Source of the DNA: Budorcas taxicolor
Taxonomy: Eukaryota; Chordata; Mammalia; Artiodactyla; Bovidae
Length of the DNA stretch: 64,000 bases
Direction: 5' to 3'
Assembly (NCBI RefSeq): GCF_023091745.1
Contig: NC_068910.1
Span: forward strand, 4,500,272 to 4,564,271
Shown here: positions 44,958-56,612 of the stretch, piece after piece
How positions within the stretch are numbered: position 1 is the first letter of the stretch
Layout: the number at the start of each line of letters is the position of its first letter
Notes under the pieces: generated by a model
The model's database searches: none
Seen by the model: the letters and a program-made list of their open reading frames with translations, nothing else
What the model was told of the DNA's origin: nothing
Made by a program: the position numbers and the translations under genes

Positions 44958-45168
44958 ATTGGGACTTCCCTGGTGGTGCAGCAGTAAAGAATCCGCCTGC
45001 CAGTGCAAGAGAGGCGGGCTTGATCCCTGGGCTGGGAAGATCCCTTGGAGGAGGCCATGGCAACCCACTCCAGTATTCTGGCCTGGAGAATCCCATGCAC
45101 AGAGGAGCCTGGTGGGCTATGGTCCATGGGGTCACAGGGAGTCGGACACGACTGAAGTGACTTAGCAC
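44958..45168 (+). mobile_element. Bov-tA SINE upstream of PLXND1
   Basis: gggacttccctggtggtgca head, ttgatccctgggctgggaag, gtattctggcctggagaatc, tcggacacgactgaagtgac tail. Full length. Confidence 0.92.
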
Positions 45169-45364
45169 GTTTGCTTGTGGGCACAGCCACAGGTACGCTG
45201 GCCCCAGGCTTGCTTCTCCTTTCACGTGGGAGGAGCAGGTGGGCACTGGGGGCAGCAGTGGGCAGTGATGATGACAGGTCACGGGGCCTGCACAAGGCGC
45301 ACGCACACGCGTGGCATCTGACCACTGCGGGTGCCCAAGCAAGGCTCGCCCCCTGCCATACGCC

Positions 45365-45510
45365 ACACCAAGCACACTCTGACTCACTCGGCCCTCGCAG
45401 CCGCCTCTGAGGCTGCTCAGATTACTGTCCCACCTTACAGATTCAGAGCCTGAGGCCCCAGGGGTGGAGGGACTGGCTCCAGACGCACAGCTCCTAAGGA
45501 GCAGAGCTAT
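45365..45510 (-). repeat. MIR in upstream flank
   Basis: ccaccttacagattcagagc ctgaggccccagg then gacgcacagctcctaaggag. Confidence 0.65.
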
Positions 45511-46559
45511 GATGTTTGAAAGCCCCAGTCCTAACCCCACTCAACTGGTCCGAACCCCACCCAACTCTCCCCGCTGCAGCCCTGGCCAGCTCCAGCCTCT
45601 CAGAGCTGGGTGGGGGGAGCTCCCACATGGTCGCCTGGGTCTAGACTGTGATGGGGAGTGTAGCCTCCCTCACCTGTTCCCACCTGGCCAGGAAGGAAGG
45701 ATGGGGGGGTGTTTCTAGGGCCCCACGGGGCAGACAGGAAAGGCCAGGCTGATAGCAGGCCCCCACTTCCCCAAACGCCCCGGCTTCCTGCCATCAGGAT
45801 GTGCGCATCAGCCTGCCTCTTTCCAAGCCCTCCGACGGGTCTGACTGCTGCCCTGACAGCCAGCCGGGAGAACTCCACGCAGGAAGCCAGAGGTTCTGCT
45901 TCGGGGGCCCCATCCCCCACCCCCGGGGGCTCAAGGCCACTCAGCAGACAGCCTGATAAGACCCATGTCCCCACCTCCAGCCTTGGTGGGGAGCACTTAG
46001 CTATGCCACCTGTGGGGCAGCCCGGGACGGGTGCAGGGGCTGCCCCAGTGCACCTCGCCCCCCTCCCCAGGGCTCCCCTCCCTCTGAATAAATCCCGCCC
46101 CATCTCATCCTCCTCAGCCTTCCCCACCCCGTCCCTGGTCTCTGGTTCTGCCTGCCTTCTCACTCCTCCCGGTCTCTCCCCCGTTCTTTGTCTCTCCCAC
46201 CCAACCCTTCCACTCTGTCTCTTTGTGTGGGCATCTCTCTCTGTGTCTCTGCCTCTCTTAATCTCCCTCCCCCGATCTCCCAACCCCTCTCTCTCCCCAC
46301 CCCCCTCGCCCCTCCTAGCTTCCTTCCTGGCTCCCAGCTCATCTTGCCACATCCTGCAGCTCCCCCCACCGAGCCTTGAGGAGAATGCTCTCTGTGGTCG
46401 CAACTTCAGTCTGCGCATGGTGGATGGTTCCGGTAGCTCTGGACACCAAACTACCTGCCAAGCCAAGGGCTGGGTCTCTGGAGATGCCGGGGAGCTGGGG
46501 CTACGCAGGCCAGGTGAGCTGCGGAAGCCACGGCCAGGGTCTAAGCGTCTTCACAGAAG
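45511..46559. other. Upstream flank, C/T-rich, no gene
   Basis: Contains low-complexity tctctctgtgtctctgcctc near 46230 and C-rich runs to 46320. An open frame of 292 codons on the plus strand here is Pro/Ser/Leu-only low complexity and not a believable protein. Confidence 0.7.
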
Positions 46560-46725
46560 CTGGAGGTGGAAGTGCTGTGTGGCCTAGGGCAAGGCCCTTG
46601 CCCTCTCTGAGCCTGTTTCCCTGTCTGTAAAATGAGGAGAGTCGTAACAGGCCTCCAGCCCCTGGGAGGCTGTGGATGTGAAGCCAGACCAGTGCTGGGC
46701 ACACAGCAGGCCCTGGGTAACTGTC
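46560..46725 (+). repeat. MIR in upstream flank
   Basis: ctgtgtggcctagggcaagg cccttgccctctctgagcct gtttccctgtctgtaaaatg agg. Confidence 0.8.
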
Positions 46726-46784
46726 TGCTTCTCCCCTTATATCAGGGCCCCGTGGCAGCTCGCAGACCCACTCTCCACCAAGAG

Positions 46785-46930
46785 CAAGCTACTGTACCCA
46801 GCACTGCCCTGCACAACCTCATGCCATCCTCACAGCCAGCGGAAAACGCAGGGGTCATCAAACCCATTTCACAGATGGAGAAATGGAGGGGGCATCAGCG
46901 AGGTGACAATTTGAACCCAGCTCTCTCCAG
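46785..46930 (-). repeat. MIR in upstream flank, inverted to its neighbour
   Basis: tgtacccagcactgccctgc then atttcacagatggagaaatg gagg. Confidence 0.75.
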
Positions 46931-47055
46931 ATCACATGCTTTTCCCCCTCTGCCCGTTCATTGCCCTCAGGCCACGATGGATCATGGTGGCGGCCACACT
47001 GGACCCCCGGCTGGGCGTGCTGGACCCCCGAGAGGTGCTGATAGCTGCAGGCTGA

Positions 47056-47095
47056 GGGAAGGAAGGAAGGAAGGAAGGAAGGAAGGAAGGAAGGG
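47056..47095 (+). repeat. (GGAA)n microsatellite
   Basis: Nine or ten GGAA units after gctgag. Tandem GGAA also forms multiple ETS half-sites. Confidence 0.95.
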
Positions 47096-47219
47096 AAGAG
47101 CCCGTATCTCCCCTAGTCATGCTAAGAGGTGGAGGGGTAGGGGGTATCCTCTGAGAAGGGATTTTAGAGGGGGAGATGGATGGTCCCCAGGCAGGGGGGG
47201 TTAGGTGGTACCCACCATC

Positions 47220-48129
47220 AACCCACGCTGAGTTAACTCACCCGGATTAACCCACCCTGGAGTGGCTGCCAGCTACCCTGGGTCGCACTGTGATCAGGCC
47301 CTTCTCCGTGTCTGCTCAAGAGGAAGTTTCTGCTTGGGGCCCATGTATCTTTAATACCTCTCTAACATTTGTCACTGTCCATTTTTAATAGAGACGTGGT
47401 CTCAAGCTCAGCATTCTAGAATTTTGCTTATAGCTCCTTGTTTTCTTTATAATATTGGCACTTATTTTATGGCTTGGGCAAGTGAAGCTGGCTTTCCAAG
47501 TAATACCGATGTCAAGCATGCTTGATAAATGCATTTCTGGAAGTCTTTAAAATGTGGGTTGATTTAAAGACAAATAGGGTCATAATCCAGGTGGTATGAA
47601 GAGTCTAACATTTGGGAAACACTGATAGAAACCAGTGTGCTTGGAGATGAGGACACGGTGCCCAGATGGGGCAGGTCCTTGCCTGGACACCCAGGGGTCC
47701 AGCGGCCAGGCCCGCCCAGAGAAAGGGGGCCCTGGGCCTTTCCCCTGTCGCCTGGGCTGGGCCAGGGCGCGGGGGGGTTCCCCATCCTGACACGTCTGTC
47801 CTCTGCTCTCTGGCCGCCCAGGGCAGAGTGCAAGGAGGAGGAGGAGGAGGAAATGTTTTCCTTCTTCAATTGGAAAAAATAACAGTGGGGCCAGGGCTGG
47901 CAGGGAGGAGGGGGCCCCTGCCCTCCGGTCCCATGGGCTGGCCTCCTCCACCAGCGCTTCCCCTGCAGGAAGTGATCCCCACACACCCCCTGCTCCGTGC
48001 ACCACCGTGGTGACAGGGACAGGGTCCTCTGGGACAGCTCAGCACCCCAGCCCAGGCCCCCTGACAGCGCCAGGGGCCCCCCTGCAGCTCCTCCTCAAGG
48101 CTCTGCCCATCTCACTCCCCCTGGGAACA
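47220..48129. other. Upstream flank with an AT-rich island
   Basis: 47330-47600 is AT-rich (ttcttttctttataatattg, taaaatgtgggttgatttaa), in sharp contrast to the GC-rich surroundings. I cannot assign it to a repeat family. 47600-48129 is GC-rich unique DNA. Confidence 0.6.
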
Positions 48130-48430
48130 AGCCTGATGGGTGGGTTTTCTCAGCCCCATTTTACAGATGGGAACACTGAGGGTCAGGGAGGTGCCACCCT
48201 TTGCCCACAGCGGCACGGCTCGGCGGCTTCTGAACCCCACTCTAGGCCACTGTGACCCTCTATGTCCTGCCCTGGCGTTGGGGAGGCCTGAGTTCCAGGC
48301 CCAGCTGTGTCTGCCCCAGCTGCCTGGGTGAGCTTGGTGGCAACTGCCTCTCTTTGAGCCTCGGTTTCCTCATCTGGCAAAGGGGAGGGTAAGCCGGCTC
48401 ACAAGGCTGCGGTGAGAATGGAAAACCGAC
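48130..48430. repeat. Two MIR pieces in opposite orientation
   Basis: Minus-strand piece about 48130-48215 (ccattttacagatgggaaca ctgaggg) and plus-strand piece about 48330-48430 (ctctttgagcctcggtttcc tcatctgg). Confidence 0.68.
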
Positions 48431-49604
48431 ACATCAAAGGCCTGGCAGGTCAAGAAGTAGGGCGTCCAGTGACTTTCCAGCTCTGGATCACGGGGGTCCT
48501 CTCCCCTAGCCCCTCAAATGGGATCATCTGTACCCCACTCGGGAGAGGCCCCCAGACCCAGATGACGATGTCACCCTCATATCAGCTGCCACTGAGACAC
48601 GCTGCCGATGCCACTGCCATTTCCCACCTGGATGCAAAAGATCGCCTCTGTTAATGAATCCTCTGCCCGGTCTTCCTCCCCTCTTCTTATCAACCTGGAT
48701 GCCAGGTTCAGAGATGCCTAGGGGCCTGCCTGAGGTCACACAGTAGAGTCAGCCTGAAGTGGCCCCTGCCCCCCTCTAGGCAGCCCTGCCCCTCCACGCT
48801 GGGTCTCCGGAGCATCACTGTCTCTGCATCCTACAGGAGTGGACAGGGTGGGGCCGGGTGACCCTCGCGTGCCAGCGTGGGCAGGGCCACGGGACCCCTG
48901 ACCGTCCTGGGTTTCAACTACAGACCCCTGGTTCTGCTGGGGAGGTTTGGTGGGTGTCCGCCCACGGCCAGCTCTGGGGAAGACCAGGGGGTGGACCTTT
49001 TTCAGGGTTCTGGAGCATTCCGTCCCCTAGGATGGATGCCCTGGGGGGTGGCAGGGTGGGGAGGGGGCGGGTAGACTTCTAGGTCGGGTGTCAGGGCTCC
49101 CGAGGGGTGCCCACCCTTGCCTGTGACGAGCCCCCTGCCTGCTTCTGTCTGTCTTTGTCTCCCCAAGAGGCTAGAGGAAATGGCTCTCCTTCCTGCGTGT
49201 GAGAGACGCCCTCTCCCGGCTCTGGGCACAGCCCTGCCCTCTGGGGTGGGGACCCGGAGCCCCCGTGCACCCACCCCGGGCGCCGGGCCTGCCAAGCCCC
49301 TGCGTGGGCCTTTGTGCTCTGTGAGTTGGATAATGGGCGGCATTCTCAGACGTCCAGTCATGGGTCTGGGCCCGGGAAAGGACCCCGGCAGCTCCACACT
49401 GAGGCCTCTGTCCGGCAGCGGCGGGGGGCCGGGGGCAGGGCCGCCCCCGGGGACCCCACCCACATTCTCAGGCTGTTGCCCGCTCCAGGGGGCCAGCTGC
49501 CCGGGGCAGGCGATCCCTGAACAGAGGGGAAGTGCCCCACAGATGGAGCCCCGAGGAGGCAGAGGAAGCCCAGAGCTGAGCAGGACACTACTGTTCACCG
49601 AACA
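48431..49604. other. Upstream flank, no gene
   Basis: GC-rich unique DNA. A MIR-like scrap lies near 48700-48760 (gaggtcacacagtagagtca). No exon-like open frame with conserved sequence. Confidence 0.65.
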
Positions 49605-49830
49605 ATCATGGGGGCTGAGCACCTACTGTGCGCCAGACACGTCCCAGTCAATCCTCACGGAAGCCATCAAAGGGAGGTGCTAGTGATCCCATTTGATGGA
49701 TGAGTAAACTGAGGCCCAGGGAGGCAAGGCAGTGGTCCTGGATTTGAACCCAAGCCTGTCTGGCCATCCTCATTCCAGCGGATTTTGAGTGAGCACCTAC
49801 TGTATGCCCCGGGACCCAGCCATGACGATG
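49605..49830 (-). repeat. MIR in upstream flank
   Basis: ggctgagcacctactgtgcg ccagacac and tttgatggatgagtaaactg aggcccagg; a second gagtgagcacctactgtatg at 49790 suggests two overlapping copies. Confidence 0.75.
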
Positions 49831-49959
49831 CCTTGAGGGTACACAGAGGAGCGTTCAGGCAACCAGGCCCCTGGGAGCAACCAAGGCAGGCTTCCCAGGG
49901 GAAGGGGCACCCAAGCCCCAGGGTTTACAGAGCCCTTACAGGATGACTCAGGATTGAAT

Positions 49960-50215
49960 ATGAACTTCATCCTTCACACCGCACGGACTGTCAGGCCCAT
50001 TTACGGGGGAGGAGAAAAGGGAAGTGACTTGCTCAGGGCCACCCGCTACTCAGGTTGGAGCAGGAACTCCTAGGTCTGGCTGTTCCCTCTTCTCCATGCG
50101 GGAAGTCCAGTCAAGGCTGTGTCATCCCGTGGCCCTGGGTTCAGATCCGTCTGCTTCCCATGTGTGTGACCCAGGGTGAGTCCCTTTGGCTCTCCAGGTC
50201 TCAGTCTCCACACCA
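49960..50215. repeat. MIR fragments in both orientations
   Basis: Minus-strand core gggaagtgacttgctcaggg ccacccgc at 50020-50047, then plus-strand ccctgggttcagatccgtct and tgtgtgacccagggtgagtc to 50215, where BovB begins. Confidence 0.65.
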
Positions 50216-50216
50216 G

Positions 50217-50495
50217 TGTTCAGTTCAGTCACTCAGTCGTGTCTGACTCTTTGCAACCCCATGAACCGCAGCACGCCGGGCCTCCCTGTCCATCACCAAC
50301 TCCCGGAGTTTATTCAAACTCACGTCCATAGAGTCGGTGATGCCATCCAACCATCTCACTCTCTGTCGTCCCCTTCTCCTGCTTTCAACCTTTCCCAGCA
50401 TCAGGGTCTTTCCAAATGAGTCAGCTCTTCGCATCAGGTGGCCAAACTATTGGAGTTTCAGCTTCAGCATCAGTCCTTCCAGTGAACATTCAGTG
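50217..50495 (-). mobile_element. BovB (RTE) LINE 3' end
   Basis: cagttcagtcactcagtcgt at the 3' end; reading the minus strand gives the C-terminal reverse-transcriptase tail (GRQRVRWLDGITDSMD, then AVHGVAKSQTRLSD), open for 69 codons. A 5'-truncated copy inserted into a MIR. Confidence 0.88.
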
Positions 50496-53109
50496 AAATG
50501 GGTCTAAAAGTCCCAGCCTCTCTACACCATGCAGAGCAAAATGAGATATTCTCTAGAGCATGTACAGCTGCCAGCCATTTGGCCTGTGGTAAAGAATCAA
50601 TCATATTGATCACTCAAGTCATGGATGGCAAGGAGACATTGCTCCCCCTCACTCCAACCCCGTCCTTCCAGCTCTGGCTTCTGGCTGCCCCGCCCTGCCC
50701 CGCCCCGCCCCACCTGGATGGAGCTCAGAGCTGGCTTGGGTGTCAGGTACCCACAGAGGCACCTCTTCCCCCTGCCGCCGCCTCCTCCCCCTCCAGTCAG
50801 GGCCTCATCTCAAGACCCTTTTGTCCTCTCCAGACTGCATGCTCCTCTGAGCCTCAGTTGTCTCTTCTGTAAAGTGGGATGATGCATCTGCTTCCCAACA
50901 GAGTTGGCCAGTGGCGTTTGGTCTCTGCTCAGGACAGAGCTGGATCTTTCCTCATTGGCTCCCTGGAGTCTGCCTAGCAGGTGTGCCCTGGGCCTGGCCT
51001 GCAACTGAACCGATTCTGAGACCCCGTCCATTCCAGCGGGGCACACACAAGAACCGGGAAGTCCTCCTGGCTCTAGGACAGGGCAGAGATGCTCTCACTG
51101 GCACGCATGTATGGGCGAGGCTGGCGCGGAGGAGCAGGGCCCAGTCTCACTGGCCCTCTGGCCTGCACAAGTCTCTAAAGAGAACCCAGTGTCCGGAGAA
51201 GACGCGCATCTTCTCTCGGTCACCTCGCACGCGTCTCTCCACACCCAGTCCAGATGCTGCTTCCTTCGGAAAGCCTTTCCTCTTGAGCTCCCAGGCCTCC
51301 CTCAAGGTCTAGTCTACATGGCTGTCTTTCCGAGAGGACTACCTTGAGTCCTTCCTTCCAGAGGACTTTCTGGAGCAGTATCAGAAGCTCCTCTCATCAG
51401 ATTGCTCTCCTCACAGTGGGAGAGCATCTGTCCTCCCCAGCGGACTGGCTGGTCTTCCCGGGTGGACACGTGATCGCTGCCTATAAATGTTAGGATGGAT
51501 GGACCGCTGTGTCCCCACCCCAGGACATCGACCGAGCAGATGGGATGGTCACGCTGGCCTCTGGAGACCCCTTCCTGGGCAACGCCAGACACATTCTGCC
51601 AAAGCTGCCTCCACGACCCCCACTTTGTCCACGTGGCCACACTGCCCGCCCCCCTTCACAAGACCAGGCCATCCTGCCCTGTGCCTGGAAGACCCACTGG
51701 CCCTCAAGGTGACCCCTCAGCCTGATTCCTGGTGTGGTTCTGAGGGTCCTGCCACCTCTAGGCAGAACCCTGGGTGGAATGAAACAGCAGAACAGAGTTC
51801 TCCCTTCCTTCCTTCCTTCCACCACCACTGACCAAGCACCTACTCTGCCAAGCCCTGGGGGTATTATGGGGACCCCGCAGGCACGGTCTCTGTCTTATGG
51901 GCGAGACGGTCTTTAATCAAATAGCGCAAATAATCACATAACTGTGAAGAGCCACAGCTTCGACAAAGGGCAACACCACGTGGTTCCAGGAGGATTTCCT
52001 GCGGCGGGAGTGGGGGGACCTGAGTCCGTCTTGGGGTGAGCAAGGGCCTCCCTGGGGCAGTGACCCTTGAGCTGAGATCTGCAGGTCGCTCACGGGAGAG
52101 CTTTCCCAGCACGAGGACCAGGGCAGCGGCTGGAGTGGGCAGTGCGTGGCCCCTGGAGGCGCAGAGAAGGTGAGCTGGGGGCTCTGCTGGAGGAGGGTGG
52201 GGTGGGATGGGCTCTCCAGGCGCTGGAGGGCTGGGCAAGGCCAGGGAGAGCCCCCTGACTGCACAGCGAGCGCGGGAAGCCAGAGATGGCTTTCGGGTTC
52301 TTAGGAAGAGGGACTCCTGAGGACTGGGGGACGATGATGTGGTCTGGGGTGAGCAGAGGCAGGGTCCAGGCAGGGACTTCCTAGGTCGGGTGCTTCACCA
52401 GCCTGGGGCTTCCTCTTCCAGAGGCTGAGAGCAACAGGCTGGTGGGAGATTCAGAGTTCACTGTGGAGGCATTAAGTTAGAGGGGCCTCCCTGGTCACTG
52501 GGGGCAGACTCTGCCCTGTCTGAAACTCACAGAGGTGGGACAGCACCACGCTGACCGATGGCTCTGAAGAGGCCTTCTCATGGACAGCTGCCCAGGGTGG
52601 GCGGGGCCGCAGCCCATCAGTTCACCTGCCAGGAGAGAAGCATTGGGGGCCCATGGGGCGTGCCCTGGTAATGCCCGTTCCCCCCAAGCCTGCAGGAACC
52701 CATCTCTGGTTGGCTCCCAGTGTGTACGCATCGGTGTGTGGGGGGGGTGTGGGCCAAGCAGGGAAAACATGGGCACAGACGTGGGGAGATGTGTGTGTGT
52801 GTCTGTGTGGACGTTGGGGTCGTGTGTACACGTGGGGGATGAGTGTGCAAGCTAAGCTCCACACGGGTAACAGGCTGACGTGAGGGGATGGACACAAGAG
52901 CCCACCCTGTGCACTTCTCGCTGGGACTCTGGTCTCTGGAGTGTCCACTGGGCCTGCGCTTGCTGCCCCTAGGACTGCAGGAGGATTTCTTCCTCAAACT
53001 GCCAGATTGTTATCAAGCGACAAGAGCCCAATTTCTGCTTTGGAGGGTTCAGTCTGGTCCTGGGCACTTCAGCCTGTGACCTTGAGTGGTCCCGCCTCTG
53101 GCCTTAGAA
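50496..53109. other. Upstream flank, no gene
   Basis: 2.6 kb of mostly unique, GC-rich sequence with scattered C-rich runs (50690-50715) and TG/GT runs near 52790. I recognise no exon or RNA gene. Confidence 0.65.
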
Positions 53110-53318
53110 GTTAAGTTAGTATTAGTCCTTCAGTCGTGTCTGACTCTTTGCGGGCCCATGGACTGTCGCCCACCAGGCTCCTCTGTCCATGGGATTCTCC
53201 AGGCAAGAATACTGGAGCGGATTGCTATTTCCTTCTCCAGGGGATCTTCCCATTCCCAGGGATTGAACCCAGGTCCTCCGCATTGCAAGCAGATTTGTTA
53301 CCATTCAGCCACCAGATT
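53110..53318 (-). mobile_element. Bov-tA SINE in upstream flank
   Basis: agtccttcagtcgtgtctga through aggctcctctgtccatggga and attgaacccaggtcctccgc to the head near cagccaccag. Confidence 0.9.
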
Positions 53319-54269
53319 AAGCCTAAAGCCTTGGAAGGTCCAGCCCAAGGGCTTAGGAAGGTCCAGCCCTTAACCACGGGCAGGGCAGCCCATGAGCATT
53401 ACTCAGCCTGGCCACAGTCCCCTGAGTTGAGGAACTTGGAACTGGCCCCTTGGGGACTTTTGGGTGACGCCATCTGTCATCTTACTTAAGTGCAGGCTCC
53501 TGACCACAGCCAGGAGGCTCAGGATGAGCCAGCATCCTCACCAGTACTTTCCCGCATCCCTCCCCCACTCCAGGTCAGAGTCTGAGTCCCCAGAGCCCGG
53601 GAGCCCCCCCACCCATGTCCTGGTATGCATGTTACATTTCACCACGACCCTGAAACTTCCCTCCTCCCCGTCTCCCTGGCTGAGCCTCCAGGCTTGCCTC
53701 TCAGAGTCGGCTCTGGCCTCTCCCCTTCCAGGCAGCCTTCTCTGACCTCCCAGGCTGGGTAAGTGCTCCCACTCTGCACCCCACGGCCCCCCACGGCCCC
53801 CCACGCGCCCACACCAAGCGACGATGTGTCTGTTGCTCTGGCTCCCTCCCCACTGGGGGGTGTCTCGGAAGCTGGATCGTGTCGGGGGCATACCTGGGTC
53901 CCCCACAGGGACTCAGAGCAGGCTCACGAGAGGGAATGAAGCAATGAGTGAATGGATGGGCAAGGAGATGAACTACAGTCCTCTCGCCACTTTCTTGGCC
54001 GGTACCCACTCCTCACAGCTCCAGGGCCCTGGTGTCCGGCTGATGCCCCCTTGCCCTCTCACCCACCTGCCAGGGAAGGCCGACACCCATCCCCCTAGCA
54101 TGGGGAGGGTTTGTGAGTCTAAAAATACAGATTTTCCTATGAGGACGTGACTTGGCTGGGTTGATCATGCTGGCATCAACTCATTCTCCCAGCTTAGGGC
54201 CACAGGCAGGGGCCAGACACCCTGGGGTCCCCGGGCGGTGTGGGGAAGCTTTGGGAACCGAGGGAGCAG
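53319..54269. other. Upstream flank, no gene
   Basis: Unique sequence. Starts with a short direct repeat (aggtccagccc at 53337 and 53360). Nothing coding recognised. Confidence 0.65.
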
Positions 54270-54620
54270 GTTTACATCCTGCCTCGCCACTCCCCAGCTG
54301 CAGGACCTTGGACAGAGCCCTTCTCTCCCAGCCTCTGTTTCCCCTTCTGCAAAATGAGGGTGAGGCTACATCTCTCGGCTTCACTGGAGCCTCATCACCT
54401 TTTTTCCAGCCCCGGGCACACAGCAGAAGACCTACCGGGCCCAAGGCGAAAAATAAAACAGCTACGGTTTACTGAGGCTGCCCAGGAGCTGCACGTGGAT
54501 GATCACGTTCATTTGTCACAACAGCGGCCCGTGAGGGAGGGCCTTCTATTATACCCATTCTGCAGATGGGAAGCAAGGCAGAGTGGAGCTGAGTGACTTG
54601 TTCACAGTCACGGACTGAAT
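54270..54620. repeat. MIR pair, plus then minus orientation
   Basis: Plus-strand core 54270-54365 (gcctctgtttccccttctgc aaaatgaggg) and minus-strand core 54475-54620 (tgcagatgggaagcaaggca gagtgga then gtgacttgttcacagtcacg). Confidence 0.7.
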
Positions 54621-56404
54621 GTGTCACCCCGCCTGGACCCAGCCCAGGCCTCCACTGCGTCGCACGTGGCACTGAAGGCAGAACCTGGGAGGTGCTCAGA
54701 CACCCCATTCTTTCCTCCCATTTGTCCAGAAGGCACCCCGTCCTCCCCTCCCATCAGTCTGAGACGACATCATCCATCCAAGCCCCACCCCTTCCCGCCT
54801 CTCCTGGAATCCCTTCTCCATGAAGCAGCCTCAGGGAGACTGTCCAATTGTAAACCTCTTCACGTTGTTTTTCTACAGCTTGAAACCCGGCAAAAGCTCT
54901 CGGGGGTAAAGCCTCACCTGTTTTCCTTCATCCGTGACCCCTGAGGACTCCACAGTGGGCAGAGGCCCCCACGCCCTCCCTGCACAGGGCTCACAGCACC
55001 CTAGTGGCTGGGTTATTTGGTGAGTGTAAACACCCGGAGGAAGGTCTGCATATGTTTGTTCACTGCCGCTGCCCCAGGGCTAGACCCCTAGCGGGTGCTC
55101 CTACACCTAGGCCAGCAAGGAATGGGTCCCTGGGCTGGTCTGGTGTCCAGCTGTACACAGACTTAGTGGTGGGTGCCCAGGCCTGGCGAGGGGTGGGCTG
55201 CAGAGACTTTGAGTAGCTGCCGGGGAGGGAGCCCCCAGCACTGGCCCAGCGTCCAGAGGAAGCTATTTCTAGCTCCGGGAAACAGGAAGTGAGTCATGGC
55301 CCGAGAAGGCCGGCCGGACGCTCAGCGCCTCGCGCGCGATTGATGAGCGCCTGGACGGAAGGGCCGGCCGTGCCTCGGGAAGCAGGAAGGAGGCCTGGAG
55401 GAAGGGGATAGGAGGGGAGACCCTCTCCCCAGCAGAACAGGCGGCCCTGTGGGGCCCCAGAGGAAGCCGGTGAGCTCCACACGGATGAAGCCACCAGCCC
55501 ATTGTCCCTCCGCACCTGGGGTCGGTCGGCGGGGCAGGAGAGGCCACCTGCCCGAACCTTCCAACCCAACTGACACCCAGCCAGGGCCCGCCCCGGGGGG
55601 ACCGATGCTCATCCCATCTGCTCCCCTCAGGAGCACGAGCAATCCCTCGTCCCATTTCACAGAAGCCCAAAGACAGGCAGGGGCTTGCCAAGGCCATGGC
55701 CACAGAGAGGGCTGCGGGGGACTCGAACCCCACCTGGTGCCACCAGGGAGAGCGATCACAGAGGACAGGAGGCCGCCACCACTAACATCTGGGCAGGTGT
55801 CCGAGGCCCCCTGGCTGGGCTCTAGACCCAGTTCAGTTTCTATCTGAAAATAGTAAAGCCAAACAAGTACCTCCACCACCACCCCGGGGCCCCGACTTCC
55901 CTGTCTTCACTCAAGAGGCTTGGCTGGTCAGGCCAGAGTCAAAGTCTGGGGTCTGAGGCTGGGACGGTCCCCCCTGAGCTGAGGCTCCCCAGGCAAGTGA
56001 CCAGGGAAACCCCCTTCCTCCTGGCATCACAGCCTGGGGCCCCAATATGGTTTTGGTCAGGTAGGGGGGCACCACCCTGTGACCATCCATCCGGGACAAG
56101 GGGTGGTGCCAGCGGGCTGCCGTTAATCCTGTAAGAGGTGGGGGGGGGGCGTCGCAGGAGAACTTTCACTTCCTCAACTGAACCCATGCCATTCCATCCC
56201 TGCCCCTCCGTTCTCACTTCCCCCTCCATGCCACGGCAGGGGTGGGCATCCCCCGCCCCTACAGGAATCGAGGGCTTTGACGCGCCATGCAGCTAACAAT
56301 GGGCACCCTGAGGGCCCGCCACCGAGGGTGTGCGCCGCGGGTTACAGGGTCGGGGAGAGGCAGAATCAGGCAGGGTGAACCCTTGATGCTTTGCTGGGTG
56401 CCTG
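54621..56404. other. Upstream flank with a candidate enhancer, no gene
   Basis: Mostly unique. A dense motif cluster lies at 55263-55297 and a CpG cluster (ctcgcgcgcgattgatgagc) just beyond it at 55329-55348. A faint MIR-like scrap is at 55650-55740. Confidence 0.6.
55263..55297 (+). promoter_or_regulatory. Candidate ETS/AP-1 composite element
   Basis: ctatttctag (MEF2-like, 55263-55272), aacaggaagt (ETS, 55281-55290) overlapping tgagtca (perfect AP-1, 55290-55296), all within 35 bases, about 11.5 kb upstream of the PLXND1 ATG. Motif match only; activity is inferred. Confidence 0.35.
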
Positions 56405-56612
56405 CATGCATGCCAAGTCGCTTCAGCCGTGTCCAACTCTTTGCAACCCCGTGGACTGGAGGCCGCCAGGCTCCTCTGTCCATGGGATTGTCCAGGCAAG
56501 AATACTAGAGTGCCATGCCCTTCTCCAGGGGGATCTTCCTGACCCAGGGATCGAACCCGGGTCTTTTACATTTCCTGCACTGGCAGGCAAGAACTTCACC
56601 CCCAGCACCCCA
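56405..56612 (-). mobile_element. Bov-tA SINE in upstream flank
   Basis: gtcgcttcagccgtgtccaa through ggctcctctgtccatgggat and gggatcgaacccgggtcttt to gcactggcaggcaagaactt. Confidence 0.9.

Noticed and set aside
45709..46587. 292-codon plus-strand open frame
   Set aside because: Low-complexity Pro/Ser/Leu sequence over a C/T-rich tract, no homology recognised.
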